Assembly (NCBI RefSeq): GCF_041677825.1
Contig: NZ_JBAYPG010000004.1
Location: 84,348-148,347 of the forward strand
DNA length: 64,000 nucleotides
Direction: 5' to 3'
Origin: Castellaniella sp041677825
GTDB lineage: Bacteria; Pseudomonadota; Gammaproteobacteria; Burkholderiales; Burkholderiaceae_B
Shown here piece after piece: positions 1 to 8,715 of this stretch. The translations under genes and the position numbers were made by a program. Below the pieces are notes generated by a model. That model ran no database searches. It had not been told where the DNA came from and saw only the letters and a program-made list of their open reading frames with translations. Within the stretch, counting starts at the first letter, position 1, and each line of letters opens with the position of its first letter.

Positions 1-779
1 AGCGCGTGCCGCTGGTCGCGTTCACCCATATTTCCGAAGGCACGGCGCCCCGGTCGGTGAATCACCAGGGCTTGATGGTCGCGGATTCGATTGCCTTTGG
101 CCTGGCGCCCGGCGTCGCACTGGATCAGGCCTTGCAGGCCATAGACCGCGCAGTGGCGCGCACGGGCCTGCCCACCCATGAGCTGCAGGCCGGGCTCGAT
201 GAGAGCTCGGGCATGATGCGCGACGCCGTGACCCAGCAGCCCTGGATGCTGCTGGCTGCGCTGCTGGCCATGTATCTGGTGCTGGGCATGCTCTACGAGA
301 GCCTGATCCACCCGATCACGATTCTTTCCACATTGCCGTCGGCCGGGGTGGGCGCCTTGCTGGCTCTGCAGGCGGTCGGCATGGAGTTCACGCTGATTGC
401 GCTGATCGGGGTGTTTCTGTTGATCGGCATCGTGAAGAAAAACGCCATCATGATGGTCGATTTTGCACTTCAGGCGCAGCGGCGCGATGGCCTGGCCCCG
501 CGCGACGCCATCTACCAGGCCTGCCTCGTGCGGCTGCGGCCCATCCTGATGACGACCCTGTCCGCCATGCTGGGCGCGCTGCCCCTGCTGCTGGCCACGG
601 GTGCGGGGGTGGAGATGCGCCAGCCATTGGGGCTGACCATCATCGGCGGCCTGCTGGTCAGCCAGGTGCTCACGCTCTACACTACGCCAGTGGTCTATCT
701 CAGTCTGGATCGTTTGCGCCGTGCCGGTCGCACAGCTCCGTCCTCCCCCGTCAGCCAGCAGGCGCCCTCGCATGGCTAG
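1..779 (+). CDS. RND efflux pump inner-membrane subunit, C-terminal part (5' truncated by window edge)
   Basis: The reading frame is open from the first base, so only the last ~258 residues are present. They match the C-terminal half of an HAE1/AcrB-type resistance-nodulation-division transporter: a short periplasmic stretch, then hydrophobic helices including MLLAALLAMYLVLGMLY, the segment GIVKKNAIMMVDFALQ, and RLRPILMTTLSAMLGALPL, all typical of the last transmembrane block. The family exports drugs or other solutes from the inner membrane and periplasm using the proton gradient, with a periplasmic adaptor and an outer-membrane channel. The next gene overlaps by 8 bases and encodes such a channel, so the two are co-translated. 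The adaptor is presumably upstream of the window. Substrate cannot be inferred. Confidence 0.93.
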   Translation, partial: RVPLVAFTHISEGTAPRSVNHQGLMVADSIAFGLAPGVALDQALQAIDRAVARTGLPTHELQAGLDESSGMMRDAVTQQPWMLLAALLAMYLVLGMLYESLIHPITILSTLPSAGVGALLALQAVGMEFTLIALIGVFLLIGIVKKNAIMMVDFALQAQRRDGLAPRDAIYQACLVRLRPILMTTLSAMLGALPLLLATGAGVEMRQPLGLTIIGGLLVSQVLTLYTTPVVYLSLDRLRRAGRTAPSSPVSQQAPSHG

Positions 780-2202
780 CGGGCCTGTCAGCGCGTACGC
801 ATGCGCACGTGCGGGGCACCGGCTGGCGGTTGCGCTGGTATCGCTGGCCACCGTACTGCTGGCGGGCTGCAGTCTGGCCCCGGATCGCCCCTTGCCGGAC
901 GTGTTTACGGCCGATCGCTACGCGCATGCGCCGCAGGGCCAGTGGCTGGCGGCCGACTCGGTGGCCGAACGGGCGCCCGAACAGTGGTGGCTGCGTTTCA
1001 AGGATCCCGAGCTCGATCGCCTGATGAGCCTTCTGGCCGAAGGCAATCCGGATCTGGCCCAGGCCGAGGCCCGCTACCGCGAGGCTCTGGCCGACTTGCA
1101 GGCCGCCCGGGCCGGCTTCTTTCCCACAGTGACCACACAGGGTTCGCTGAGCCGGGCTGGCCAGGGCGCAGGCGGGCCAGACAACCCGGCCAATACCTAC
1201 TCGCTGTCCGGCAGTGTCCAATGGGAGGCCGATCTCTGGGGGCGCGTGCGGGGCTCGGTGAGTGCCGCGCAGGCGGGTGAGCAGGCCACTGCGGCAGATC
1301 TGCAAGGCGTGCACCTGAGTCTGCAGTCCACTCTGGCGCAAGCCTGGTTTGGCCTGATTTCTGCACGGCTTCAAGAGCATCTGCTCGACCGGACACTGGC
1401 CGAATATGAAAAAGCCCTGCAAATGACGCGCAATCGACAGCAGGCGGGTGTGGCTTCGCCGGCCGATGTCGCCGCCTCCAGTGCACAGCTCGAACAAGCC
1501 CGGGCACAGCGCATCCGCCTGGCGTGGCAGACTGAACAGCAGGTCCATGCGCTGGCGGTGCTGCTGGGGCAGGTGCCGGGCGACTTCGAAGCCCGCCTGG
1601 CGCTGCCGGCCGCCTTGCCCCCCGTGCCCGGGGTGCCCGTGGGGGTGCCGTCCGTGCTTCTGCTGCAGCGGCCCGATATTGTCGCCGCGCGCGAGCGGGT
1701 GGCGCAGGCGAACGCGCGGGTGGGCGTGAGCCGGGCGGCCTGGTTTCCCGATCTCACGCTGGGTGTGCAAGGGGGCTATCGGGCCGCTGAGCTGGCCACC
1801 TGGCTCACGGCGCCGGCGCGCTTCTGGTCTCTGGGCCCGGCGCTGGCGCTGACCCTGTTCGACGGTGGCGCCCGGCGTGCCGCGACGCACGCGGCCGAGG
1901 CGGTCTACGACATGCAGGCGGCGGCCTGGCGTCAGACGGTGCTGGCCGGCCTGCGCGAGGTCGAGGACGCGCTGGTGCAGTCGCAGGCCCTCGTGGACGA
2001 GCAGCAGGCGCGTGAACGGGCACTCGCGGCGGCGCGTGAAACCTTGCGCCTGGTCACCGACCAGTACCGTGCCGGTCTGGTCGACTACCTGAACGTGGTG
2101 CAGGCGCAGGCCAGCGCCCTCTCGGCCGAGCAGGCCGCGCTGGACCTGCACCTCGAACGCCTGACGGCCGCGGTGCGCTTGCGGGTGGCTCAGGGGGTCT
2201 GA
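772..2202 (+). CDS. RND efflux system outer-membrane lipoprotein, NodT/OprM family
   Basis: 476 residues. The ATG at 772 is chosen because it puts a signal peptide with a lipobox (LLAGC, residues ~29-33) at the N-terminus, and because the upstream stop (777-779) lies just inside the new gene, a usual coupling arrangement. A longer reading from 721 would bury the signal peptide. The mature protein has the two repeated outer-membrane efflux regions of the TolC fold, with long Ala/Gln-rich helices and a closing segment around YRAGLVDYLNVVQAQ, typical of NodT-type lipoproteins. It should form the trimeric outer-membrane exit duct for the RND pump encoded just upstream. It is the last gene of that operon; the next gene is on the other strand. 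Confidence 0.93.
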   Translation: MASGPVSAYACARAGHRLAVALVSLATVLLAGCSLAPDRPLPDVFTADRYAHAPQGQWLAADSVAERAPEQWWLRFKDPELDRLMSLLAEGNPDLAQAEARYREALADLQAARAGFFPTVTTQGSLSRAGQGAGGPDNPANTYSLSGSVQWEADLWGRVRGSVSAAQAGEQATAADLQGVHLSLQSTLAQAWFGLISARLQEHLLDRTLAEYEKALQMTRNRQQAGVASPADVAASSAQLEQARAQRIRLAWQTEQQVHALAVLLGQVPGDFEARLALPAALPPVPGVPVGVPSVLLLQRPDIVAARERVAQANARVGVSRAAWFPDLTLGVQGGYRAAELATWLTAPARFWSLGPALALTLFDGGARRAATHAAEAVYDMQAAAWRQTVLAGLREVEDALVQSQALVDEQQARERALAAARETLRLVTDQYRAGLVDYLNVVQAQASALSAEQAALDLHLERLTAAVRLRVAQGV

Positions 2203-2221
2203 CGCGGAAACAGGAGGCCGC

Positions 2222-3229
2222 TCAGGGGGTCTGACACGGGAACAGGGGGCCGCGCAAGGCGGCAATCCCGTGGCCACCATGCTGGCGAGCCGTGTCCAGT
2301 GTGTCGGCCGACTGCCCACCCAAGGCAAAGACCGGCCGGCCGGCGCTGGCCGCCAATTGCCTGAATCCGGCCCAGCCCAGAGGCGGCACTGCGGGGTGGC
2401 TGGGGGTGTCAAGGACGTGACCGAGCACCACGAAGTCGGCATTCAGTTCTGCAGCGCATTCCAGATCGGCTGCATTATGGGCGGATACCCCCAGCCATCC
2501 GGGTGGGCGCAGATCCTGTTGCAGGACGTGCCGCGCATCGGTGGCGCGCAAGTGTACGCCGTCGGCCTCGGACCACCAGGCATGCGGATGCAGACTGTTG
2601 ATCAGGCAGCGCGCATCGTATTGGCGGCAAAGGGCCACCGTGGCCTGGAACGCCGCATGCAGTTGCGCTGGTTCACCGGACCAGGCGGGTTCGCGGAACT
2701 GGACCAGGCGCAGGCCCCGCAACAGTTCGTTGCGCAGCCGAGCCAGCCAGGTATCGATCTGCTCCGGGCCCTGGATCTGGCTCAACCGATATCGCACGGG
2801 CAGCCGCAGCCAGCGCAGGGGGGCCGTAGCGGCTGGCAGCAGCGACGCGCCCCCCGGCCCGATGGGATGGTCGGATTCATCGATGCGGATCTGGGTCGGA
2901 TCCACCCAATCAAGCGCCTGATTCTCGCGACCCGTGGGCTCGCCCAGCCAGGCCGTGACCTGGCAGAAGGACAGCTCCACCACGGTTTTCGGATACTCGT
3001 GCACGTAGACCACCCAGGGATACACCTGCGTGGCCCGGATGCCGAGTTCTTCGTCGAGTTCACGTACCAGGGCCTGCTCGACGCTTTCGCCGGCTTCGAT
3101 CTTGCCGCCCGGGAACTCCCACCAGCCAGGCCAGGCCTTCCCATCGGGTCGCTGGCCCAGCAGCAGCCGACCGCGCGCATCGAAGATCAGGCCCGCGGCC
3201 ACGCGGATATGGGGTTTGATGTCAGGCAT
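2222..3229 (-). CDS. Nudix hydrolase fused to a thiamine-phosphate-synthase-like domain
   Basis: 335 residues. The N-terminal ~135 residues are a MutT-type Nudix hydrolase with a complete Nudix box (residues 42-64: G-x5-E-x7-REL-x-EE-x-GI), and WPGWWEFPGGK is characteristic of 8-oxo-dGTP pyrophosphatases. The C-terminal ~190 residues resemble a ThiE/TenI TIM barrel (LVQFRE, GVHLRATDAR, GVSAHNAADLECA, FALGGQ). This two-domain architecture is known in beta- and gammaproteobacteria. The Nudix half probably sanitises oxidised nucleotides; the role of the ThiE-like half is uncertain. The start ATG overlaps the stop of the upstream DUF815 ATPase by 8 bases (ATGCCTGA), so the pair is translationally coupled. 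Confidence 0.9.
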   Translation of the reverse strand: MPDIKPHIRVAAGLIFDARGRLLLGQRPDGKAWPGWWEFPGGKIEAGESVEQALVRELDEELGIRATQVYPWVVYVHEYPKTVVELSFCQVTAWLGEPTGRENQALDWVDPTQIRIDESDHPIGPGGASLLPAATAPLRWLRLPVRYRLSQIQGPEQIDTWLARLRNELLRGLRLVQFREPAWSGEPAQLHAAFQATVALCRQYDARCLINSLHPHAWWSEADGVHLRATDARHVLQQDLRPPGWLGVSAHNAADLECAAELNADFVVLGHVLDTPSHPAVPPLGWAGFRQLAASAGRPVFALGGQSADTLDTARQHGGHGIAALRGPLFPCQTP

Positions 3230-4088
3230 GGCGTGCGGCCCAGTCTCGCGCAAACTGGCGTGCGACGCGCCCTGAGCGCGAGCCGCGTTCGAGTGCCCAC
3301 TGCAGCGCCTCGGCGCGGGCTGCTTCGAGTTGTTCTTGTGGGCAGCCATGGGCACGCAGCCAATGCGCCACGATGTCCAGATAATCCTGCTGGCCGAACG
3401 GGTAGAACGACAGCCACAGGCCGAAGCGCTCGGACAGTGAGATCTTTTCCTCCACCGTTTCGCCCGGATGGATTTCACCGTCGGGCTGGTGCTGGGCCTG
3501 CAGGTTTTCGTGCATGTATTCGGGCATCAGGTGGCGCCGGTTGGACGTGGCGTAGATCAGCACGTTTTCGCCGGGCGCCGCAACCGAGCCGTCCAGTGCC
3601 GACTTCAGTGCCTTGTAGCTCGCCTCGCCTTCTTCGAAGGACAGGTCATCACAGAAAATGATGTAGCGCTCGGGGCGCTCGCTGATCAGTTCGATGATCT
3701 GCCCCAGATCGCCGAGATCCGACTTGTCGACCTCGATCAGCCGCATGCCGCGTGCGGCGTGCGCAGCCAGGAGGGCGCGCACCAGGGAACTCTTGCCGGT
3801 GCCCCGGGCACCGGTCATGAGCACGTTGTTGGCGGGCTTGCCCTGCAGGAAGGCGAGGGTATTGCGCTCGAGTATGGCTTTTTGTCGTTCGACGTGCTGC
3901 AGGTCGTCGAGCTGGATGGGGGCGATCCGGTGAATGGCTTCGAGCCAGCCGCGCGCCCCGCGACGTTGCCAGCGATAGGCCTGAGCGGACCAGTCAATGG
4001 CCGGCGGCGCGGGCGGCAGCCAGGCCTCGAGCTGTGCCAGCACACCGTTGGCACGCTTGATCAGGGTCTGCAATTGAGGGTCGGACAC
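3222..4088 (-). CDS. DUF815-family P-loop ATPase
   Basis: 288 residues. The GTG at 4088 is chosen because AGGAGAACC precedes it at good spacing and the protein then begins SDPQLQTLIKRANGVL, the usual family start. A central AAA-like P-loop is present: Walker A in MTGARGTGKSSLVRAL (residues ~90-103), Walker B-like IIFCDDLSFEE, and a sensor-like segment VLIYATSNRRHL. DUF815 ATPases are widespread, and their function is not well established. It sits upstream of and overlaps the Nudix-ThiE gene, and is divergent from the polyprenyl synthase gene, so the ~90 bases before 4179 must hold both promoters. Confidence 0.88.
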   Translation of the reverse strand: MSDPQLQTLIKRANGVLAQLEAWLPPAPPAIDWSAQAYRWQRRGARGWLEAIHRIAPIQLDDLQHVERQKAILERNTLAFLQGKPANNVLMTGARGTGKSSLVRALLAAHAARGMRLIEVDKSDLGDLGQIIELISERPERYIIFCDDLSFEEGEASYKALKSALDGSVAAPGENVLIYATSNRRHLMPEYMHENLQAQHQPDGEIHPGETVEEKISLSERFGLWLSFYPFGQQDYLDIVAHWLRAHGCPQEQLEAARAEALQWALERGSRSGRVARQFARDWAARHA

Positions 4089-4178
4089 ACGGTTCTCCTG
4101 AAAACAATGCGGAAAGTATAATCTGGGTCCTTGTGGTGGATTTTTTTCGCCCCGCTTCCTTATGTACCCAGGTCTGCC

Positions 4179-5144
4179 TTGAACTTTTCCGAACTGTTCG
4201 CTCCCATTGCCGCCGACATGCAGGCCGTAGACGCAGAGATCCGTGCGCGCCTGGATTCCGAAGTCGTTCTCATACGCACCATCGGTGATTACATCATCGG
4301 CGCGGGGGGCAAGCGCTTGCGGCCGGCTTTGCTGCTGCTGGTTGCGAAGGCGCTGGGCTATCAGGGCGCAACACACCACGGCCTGGCTGCGGTGGTCGAG
4401 TTCATCCACACGGCCACGCTGCTGCATGATGATGTCGTGGACGAGTCCGATCTGCGCCGGGGCCGCGATACTGCCAATGCCGTTTTTGGCAATGCCGCCA
4501 GCGTGCTCGTGGGCGACTATCTTTATTCGCGCGCCTTCGAGATGATGGTTGCGGCAGGCTCCATGCCGGCGATGGCCGTATTGTCGGCGGCCACCACGGT
4601 GATCGCCGAAGGCGAAGTCCTGCAATTGCTCAACGTGCACGACCCCGATGTATCGCTCGAGCGCTATCTGCAGGTGGTGCGCTACAAGACAGCCAAGCTG
4701 TTCGAGGCGGCCGCGCAGGTCGGTGCCATCATCGCCGGGGTCGACGAGTCGCGCCAGCAATGCGCCGCTGCGTGTGGCCGTCACCTGGGCACGGCCTTCC
4801 AGCTGATCGATGACGTGCTCGACTACAGTGGCGACGTGCGGGCGCTGGGCAAGAACGTGGGTGATGACCTGCGTGAGGGCAAGCCCACCTTGCCGCTGAT
4901 CCGCGTGCTGGACACCGGCACACCCGAACAGCGCCGGCTGGTACGCAGTGCGATCGAAACCGGCGAAGCCGATTTCGAGGCTGTGGCCCACGCCATCCAT
5001 GCCACCGATGCCCTGGCGTATACGCGCCAGGCCGCCGAACACGAGGCCGATCTCGCGAGGCAGGCGATCATGCACTTCGATGATTCCGTTTATCGGCAGA
5101 CTCTGCTAAAATCATGTGCTTTCGCGGTCGAACGAGACCGTTGA
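4179..5144 (+). CDS. ispB: Octaprenyl/polyprenyl diphosphate synthase
   Basis: 321 residues from a TTG at 4179, giving LNFSELFAPIAADMQAVD. Alternatives are a TTG at 4131 or the ATG at 4218; I see no strong ribosome site that decides. Both aspartate-rich motifs of trans-prenyl transferases are intact: LLHDDVVDESD (first DDxxD) and LIDDVLDYSGD (second), along with GGKRLRPALLLL. The enzyme elongates farnesyl diphosphate with isopentenyl diphosphate to make the ubiquinone side chain. The nearby gene order in many Betaproteobacteria is rplU-rpmA-obg on the other side of ispB, but that is not what is seen here. It is followed by tRNA-Pro after 45 bases. Confidence 0.93.
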   Translation: MNFSELFAPIAADMQAVDAEIRARLDSEVVLIRTIGDYIIGAGGKRLRPALLLLVAKALGYQGATHHGLAAVVEFIHTATLLHDDVVDESDLRRGRDTANAVFGNAASVLVGDYLYSRAFEMMVAAGSMPAMAVLSAATTVIAEGEVLQLLNVHDPDVSLERYLQVVRYKTAKLFEAAAQVGAIIAGVDESRQQCAAACGRHLGTAFQLIDDVLDYSGDVRALGKNVGDDLREGKPTLPLIRVLDTGTPEQRRLVRSAIETGEADFEAVAHAIHATDALAYTRQAAEHEADLARQAIMHFDDSVYRQTLLKSCAFAVERDR

Positions 5145-5189
5145 AAGCTTCCCGGGGGCCAGTACGTCGTGCCGGCCCGCAGCCCTCGT

Positions 5190-5266
5190 CGGGGTGTAGC
5201 TCAGCCTGGTAGAGTACTACGTTCGGGACGTAGGAGTCGCATGTTCGAATCATGTCACCCCGACCA
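5190..5266 (+). tRNA. tRNA-Pro (anticodon CGG)
   Basis: A 77-base cloverleaf with encoded CCA. The acceptor stem CGGGGTG pairs with CACCCCG, the D arm is GCTC...GAGT, the anticodon stem CTACG pairs with CGTAG around loop TTCGGGA (anticodon CGG, positions 5223-5225), and the T arm contains GTTCGAATC. The restriction-modification genes begin 226 bases downstream, a common setting for an integrated island. Confidence 0.95.
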
Positions 5267-5302
5267 CTTCATTTTGCTAAAAATCCTTGAAATCAGGGGT
5301 TT

Positions 5303-5329
5303 AAAAACGCGGTGCGAGCCGTGTTTTTT
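5303..5329 (+). terminator. Probable intrinsic terminator after tRNA-Pro
   Basis: ACGCGG pairs with CCGTGT (one G-T pair) around the loop TGCGAG, and the stem is followed by a run of six T. It lies 40 bases beyond the tRNA and separates it from hsdM. Confidence 0.6.
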
Positions 5330-5435
5330 GCTTTCTGGCTCAGAAAAAGGCGTTCTGTGCCAAATTCCCGAACTGCGCCACAACGGCTTGCGTTCACCTT
5401 ACCCTGCGCTGCGGCCTCTGATGGTGCGCCCATCG

Positions 5436-5465
5436 TTTAGACTATCGTTGGGATAAGCATACAAT
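5436..5465 (+). promoter_or_regulatory. Candidate sigma-70 promoter for hsdM
   Basis: TTTAGA (5436-5441) and TACAAT (5460-5465) are separated by 18 bases, 26 bases before the hsdM start. This is a match by eye only. The stretch 5330-5435 shows nothing else I can identify. Confidence 0.35.
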
Positions 5466-5491
5466 TTTTTTCAGACATCAAGAGCAGACAG

Positions 5492-7054
5492 ATGGTTGAC
5501 GACATCAGGAAAACCCTGTGGGCAGCGGCAGACAAGCTGCGCGCCAACATGGATGCGGCGGAGTACAAGCACCTGGTGCTGGGGCTCATTTTCCTGAAGT
5601 ACATCTCTGACACGTTCGCGGGGCACCGGGCGGAACTACTGAAGCGTTTCGCCGACCCTGTCGACGAATACCACTTCCCCGCTGCCAGTGCCGCACACCT
5701 GTCAACTGAGCTGGAAGACCGCGATTACTACACCGCCGCGAACATCTTCTGGGTGCCCGAGGCTGCCCGCTGGGAGGCCTTGCGCGCCGCCGCCAAGCAG
5801 CCCGACATCGGCAAGCGCATCGACGACGCCCTGACCGCCATCGAGACCGAGAACGCCAAGCTGAAGGGCATCCTGGACAAGCGGTATGGCCGCGCCCAAC
5901 TACCGGATGGCAAGCTGGGTGAACTGGTGGACCTGATTTCCACCATCGGCTTTGGCAACGATGCCAACATCGCATGCGATATCCTGGGCCAGGTCTACGA
6001 ATACTTCTTGGGCCAGTTCGCCAGCGCCGAGGGCAAGAAGGGCGGCCAGTTCTATACGCCGGCCGGCATCGTCAAGACCCTGGTGGCCGTGCTGGCCCCG
6101 CATAAAGGGCAGGTGTACGATCCCTGCTGCGGTTCAGGCGGCATGTTCGTGCAGTCGGAAAAATTCATCGCCGCGCACGGTGGCCGGATGGGGGATGTGT
6201 CCATCTATGGCCAGGAGTCCAACCCCACCACCTGGCGGCTGGCAGCCATGAACCTGGCGATTCGTGGCATCGACTTCAACCTGGGCAAGGAACCCGCCGA
6301 TACCTTCACCCGTAATCAGCATCCCGACTTGCGGGCGGATTTCATCCTGGCGAACCCACCCTTCAACATCAGCGACTGGTGGCACGGCAGTCTGGAAGGC
6401 GACCCTCGCTGGGCCTATGGTGACCCGCCGCAGGGCAACGCCAACTATGCCTGGCTGCAGCATATGCTGTACCACCTGAAGCCCACCGGACGAGCCGGCA
6501 TTGTGCTGGCCAATGGGTCGATGAGCTCCAGCCAGAACAATGAAGGCGTCATCCGCGCCGCCATGGTTGACGCCGACGTGGTGGAAGTCATGGTGGCCCT
6601 GCCGGGGCAATTGTTCTTCAATACCCAAATTCCCGCCTGCCTGTGGTTCCTGGTGAAGCAGAAGAAGCGCAAGGGCGAGGTGCTGTTCATCGATGCCCGC
6701 AAGCTGGGGCACCTGGTCAGCCGCGTGCAGAAGGAACTGGCAGATGAGGACATCGCCCGCATCGCCGACACCGTAGCCGCGTGGCGTGGGGAAGTAGAGA
6801 CTGGCGCGACGATCACTGAATACCAGGATGTACCCGGTTTCTGCCGCAGCGTGCCGCTGGCGGAAATCGCCCAGCATGGGCATGTGCTGACGCCTGGACG
6901 CTATGTGGGTGCTGAAGAGGTCGAAGACGACGACGAAGCCTTTGCCGAGAAGATGGAACGGCTGACCGCCAAACTGGGTGAGCAGATGGCCAGAGGTGCG
7001 GAGCTGGATGCATTGATTCGGCAGAAGCTGGGGGGGCTGGGGTATGAGTTCTGA
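5492..7054 (+). CDS. hsdM: Type I restriction-modification system DNA methyltransferase subunit HsdM
   Basis: 520 residues, a normal length for HsdM. It has the N-terminal helical HsdM domain (IRKTLWAAADKLRANMDAAEYKHLVLGLIF) and an N6-adenine methyltransferase domain with the SAM-binding motif DPCCGSGGMF (residues ~210-219) and catalytic NPPF (288-291). With HsdS it methylates adenine in a bipartite target; with HsdR it restricts unmethylated DNA. The 3' end overlaps hsdS by 11 bases, so the two subunits are translationally coupled. All key residues are present, so the enzyme looks functional. Confidence 0.97.
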   Translation: MVDDIRKTLWAAADKLRANMDAAEYKHLVLGLIFLKYISDTFAGHRAELLKRFADPVDEYHFPAASAAHLSTELEDRDYYTAANIFWVPEAARWEALRAAAKQPDIGKRIDDALTAIETENAKLKGILDKRYGRAQLPDGKLGELVDLISTIGFGNDANIACDILGQVYEYFLGQFASAEGKKGGQFYTPAGIVKTLVAVLAPHKGQVYDPCCGSGGMFVQSEKFIAAHGGRMGDVSIYGQESNPTTWRLAAMNLAIRGIDFNLGKEPADTFTRNQHPDLRADFILANPPFNISDWWHGSLEGDPRWAYGDPPQGNANYAWLQHMLYHLKPTGRAGIVLANGSMSSSQNNEGVIRAAMVDADVVEVMVALPGQLFFNTQIPACLWFLVKQKKRKGEVLFIDARKLGHLVSRVQKELADEDIARIADTVAAWRGEVETGATITEYQDVPGFCRSVPLAEIAQHGHVLTPGRYVGAEEVEDDDEAFAEKMERLTAKLGEQMARGAELDALIRQKLGGLGYEF

Positions 7055-8411
7055 GTTGATAGAAACCACCTTAGGGGACATCTGTCATAGCCAAGGCGGT
7101 TCAATTCAGACTGGGCCATTTGGAAGCCAGCTGCATATGTCCGATTACACGGAAAAAGGAACGCCTGTCGTCATGCCAACCAATATAGGCACGCAAGGGA
7201 TTTCCTTAGAAAATATCGCACGTGTCGGTCAGCAGGATGTGGAACGGCTGTTGCAGCACAAACTAGACGTTGGAGATATCGTTTTCAGCCGTCGGGGTGA
7301 TGTCACAAAAAATGCATTAATTGGGGAAGTGGAATCAGGCTGGTTGTGTGGGACGGGGTGCCTAAAGGTTCGTATGGGTACGGAGAAGGTCGCGAATGCT
7401 AAATTTATTTCCTATTACCTGCGTTCTCCGGAAATAAAAGACTGGCTAATCCGCTATGCCGTCGGCGCTACGATGCCCAATCTGAATACAGGAATACTCG
7501 CTGCGGTGCCCGTCATGCTGCCGTCACTTCAGACTCAGCACTTGGTCACGGAATTTCTCGGTGCTCTCGACAACCGCATCGCCCTCCTGCGCGAAACCAA
7601 TAAAACCCTTGAATCCATCGCCCAGGCTATCTTCAAGTCCTGGTTCGTGGACTTCGACCCCGTGCGCGCCAAGATGGAAGGCCTTCAGCCTGAAGGCATG
7701 GATGAAGAAACCGCTGCGCTGTTTCCAGATTCGTTTGAAGAGGCGGAGCTGGGGTTGATACCAAGGGGGTGGCAGATAAAAACAGTTGATGATGTCGTCG
7801 ACACTCACGGAGGCGCCACTCCCAATACAAAGAATAGAGATTTCTGGGAGCCCGAAGAGTTTAACTGGGCGACACCAAAAGATTTGTCAGGCGCTATGTC
7901 GCCCATCCTGCTCGACACCGAGCGCCGCATCAGTGCGGCAGGATTGGCAAAAATCAGTTCTGGCTTACTGCCGAGCGGTACTCTGTTGATGTCGTCCAGG
8001 GCCCCTATTGGCTATCTTGCTGTGTGCCGGATTCCTGTGGCGGTCAATCAAGGCTATATTGCCATGCCACCAGGCGGGCTGTTGCCGCCGTTGTTCATGT
8101 ATTTCTGGTGTAAAACCAATATGGGCACCATAAAAGGCCACGCCAATGGTTCGACCTTCATGGAAATTAGCAAAAAAGCCTTTAGACCTATCCCGTTGAT
8201 CTCTCCACCTGCCCCAGTAGTTGTGGCTTTCATGCGAGTTGCAGAGACTCTGTTCGATCAAATCAGCGCTAATACAGCACAAACAAAGGTCCTCATATGC
8301 GCCCGTGATACGTTGCTGCCGCGCCTCATTTCCGGGCGCTTACGCCTACCCTCAGAATCCTGTCATGCTGAATCAGTGGATGCAGCCAATGATATCGCTT
8401 TACGTTACTAA
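7044..8411 (+). CDS. hsdS: Type I restriction-modification system specificity subunit HsdS
   Basis: 455 residues. The architecture is two target-recognition domains, each followed by a conserved helical spacer. TRD1 is residues ~1-165, and the central spacer reads FLGALDNRIALLRETNKTLE and continues with IAQAIFKSWFVDFDPVRAKM. TRD2 starts near IKTVDDVVDTHGGATPNT, and a distal spacer (FDQISANTAQTKVL, DTLLPRLISGRL) closes the protein. TRDs determine the two halves of the recognition site. Base composition is visibly more AT-rich than in the neighbours, as is usual for horizontally exchanged TRDs. The sequence specificity cannot be deduced by eye. Confidence 0.96.
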   Translation: MSSELIETTLGDICHSQGGSIQTGPFGSQLHMSDYTEKGTPVVMPTNIGTQGISLENIARVGQQDVERLLQHKLDVGDIVFSRRGDVTKNALIGEVESGWLCGTGCLKVRMGTEKVANAKFISYYLRSPEIKDWLIRYAVGATMPNLNTGILAAVPVMLPSLQTQHLVTEFLGALDNRIALLRETNKTLESIAQAIFKSWFVDFDPVRAKMEGLQPEGMDEETAALFPDSFEEAELGLIPRGWQIKTVDDVVDTHGGATPNTKNRDFWEPEEFNWATPKDLSGAMSPILLDTERRISAAGLAKISSGLLPSGTLLMSSRAPIGYLAVCRIPVAVNQGYIAMPPGGLLPPLFMYFWCKTNMGTIKGHANGSTFMEISKKAFRPIPLISPPAPVVVAFMRVAETLFDQISANTAQTKVLICARDTLLPRLISGRLRLPSESCHAESVDAANDIALRY

Positions 8412-8421
8412 CGCGGTGCGC

Positions 8422-8434
8422 TATCATCATGATA
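8422..8434. promoter_or_regulatory. Palindrome spanning the higB start codon; candidate HigA operator
   Basis: TATCAT-C-ATGATA is a perfect 13-base palindrome whose right arm begins with the ATG of the toxin gene (8429). Antitoxins of this class commonly autoregulate by binding a palindrome at the operon start. Assigning it as the operator is inference. Confidence 0.4.
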
Positions 8435-8707
8435 CGGTCTTTTTCCTGCGCCGACACACAGTCGCTGTTCGAGGGGCAACGAGTACCCAGATTTGTAAAC
8501 ATCGAAACTGTCGCCATGCGCAAGCTTGCCATGCTGGCACGCGCCGCCCACCTGCAAGACCTGCGCATACCACCCAACAACCGCTTGGAACGGTTGCAGG
8601 GGAAACGGAAGGGTCAATACAGCATCCGCATCAACGATCAGTGGCGTATCTGCTTTCGATGGTCAGATCATGGGGCGGATCAGGTCGAAATCGTGGACTA
8701 TCACTAG
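8429..8707 (+). CDS. higB: Type II toxin, HigB/RelE family
   Basis: 92 residues, a typical length for a HigB/RelE-fold mRNA interferase. Recognisable segments are MIRSFSCADTQSLFEGQ, RKLAMLARAAHLQDLRIPP, GKRKGQYSIRINDQWRICF and VEIVDYH, the usual signature of the HigB toxin that cleaves ribosome-bound mRNA. It begins 17 bases after hsdS, and its stop lies beside the ribosome site of the antitoxin gene. Toxin before antitoxin is the standard higBA order. The pair is embedded between hsdS and hsdR in the same direction, and may help retain the restriction island. Confidence 0.93.
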   Translation: MIRSFSCADTQSLFEGQRVPRFVNIETVAMRKLAMLARAAHLQDLRIPPNNRLERLQGKRKGQYSIRINDQWRICFRWSDHGADQVEIVDYH

Positions 8708-8715
8708 GAGGCATC

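Noticed and set aside
8221..8715. Longer N-terminal extension of the antitoxin reading frame
   Set aside because: The extension overlaps hsdS and higB, while a strong AGGAGG before ATG 8716 fixes the start of a normal-length HigA.
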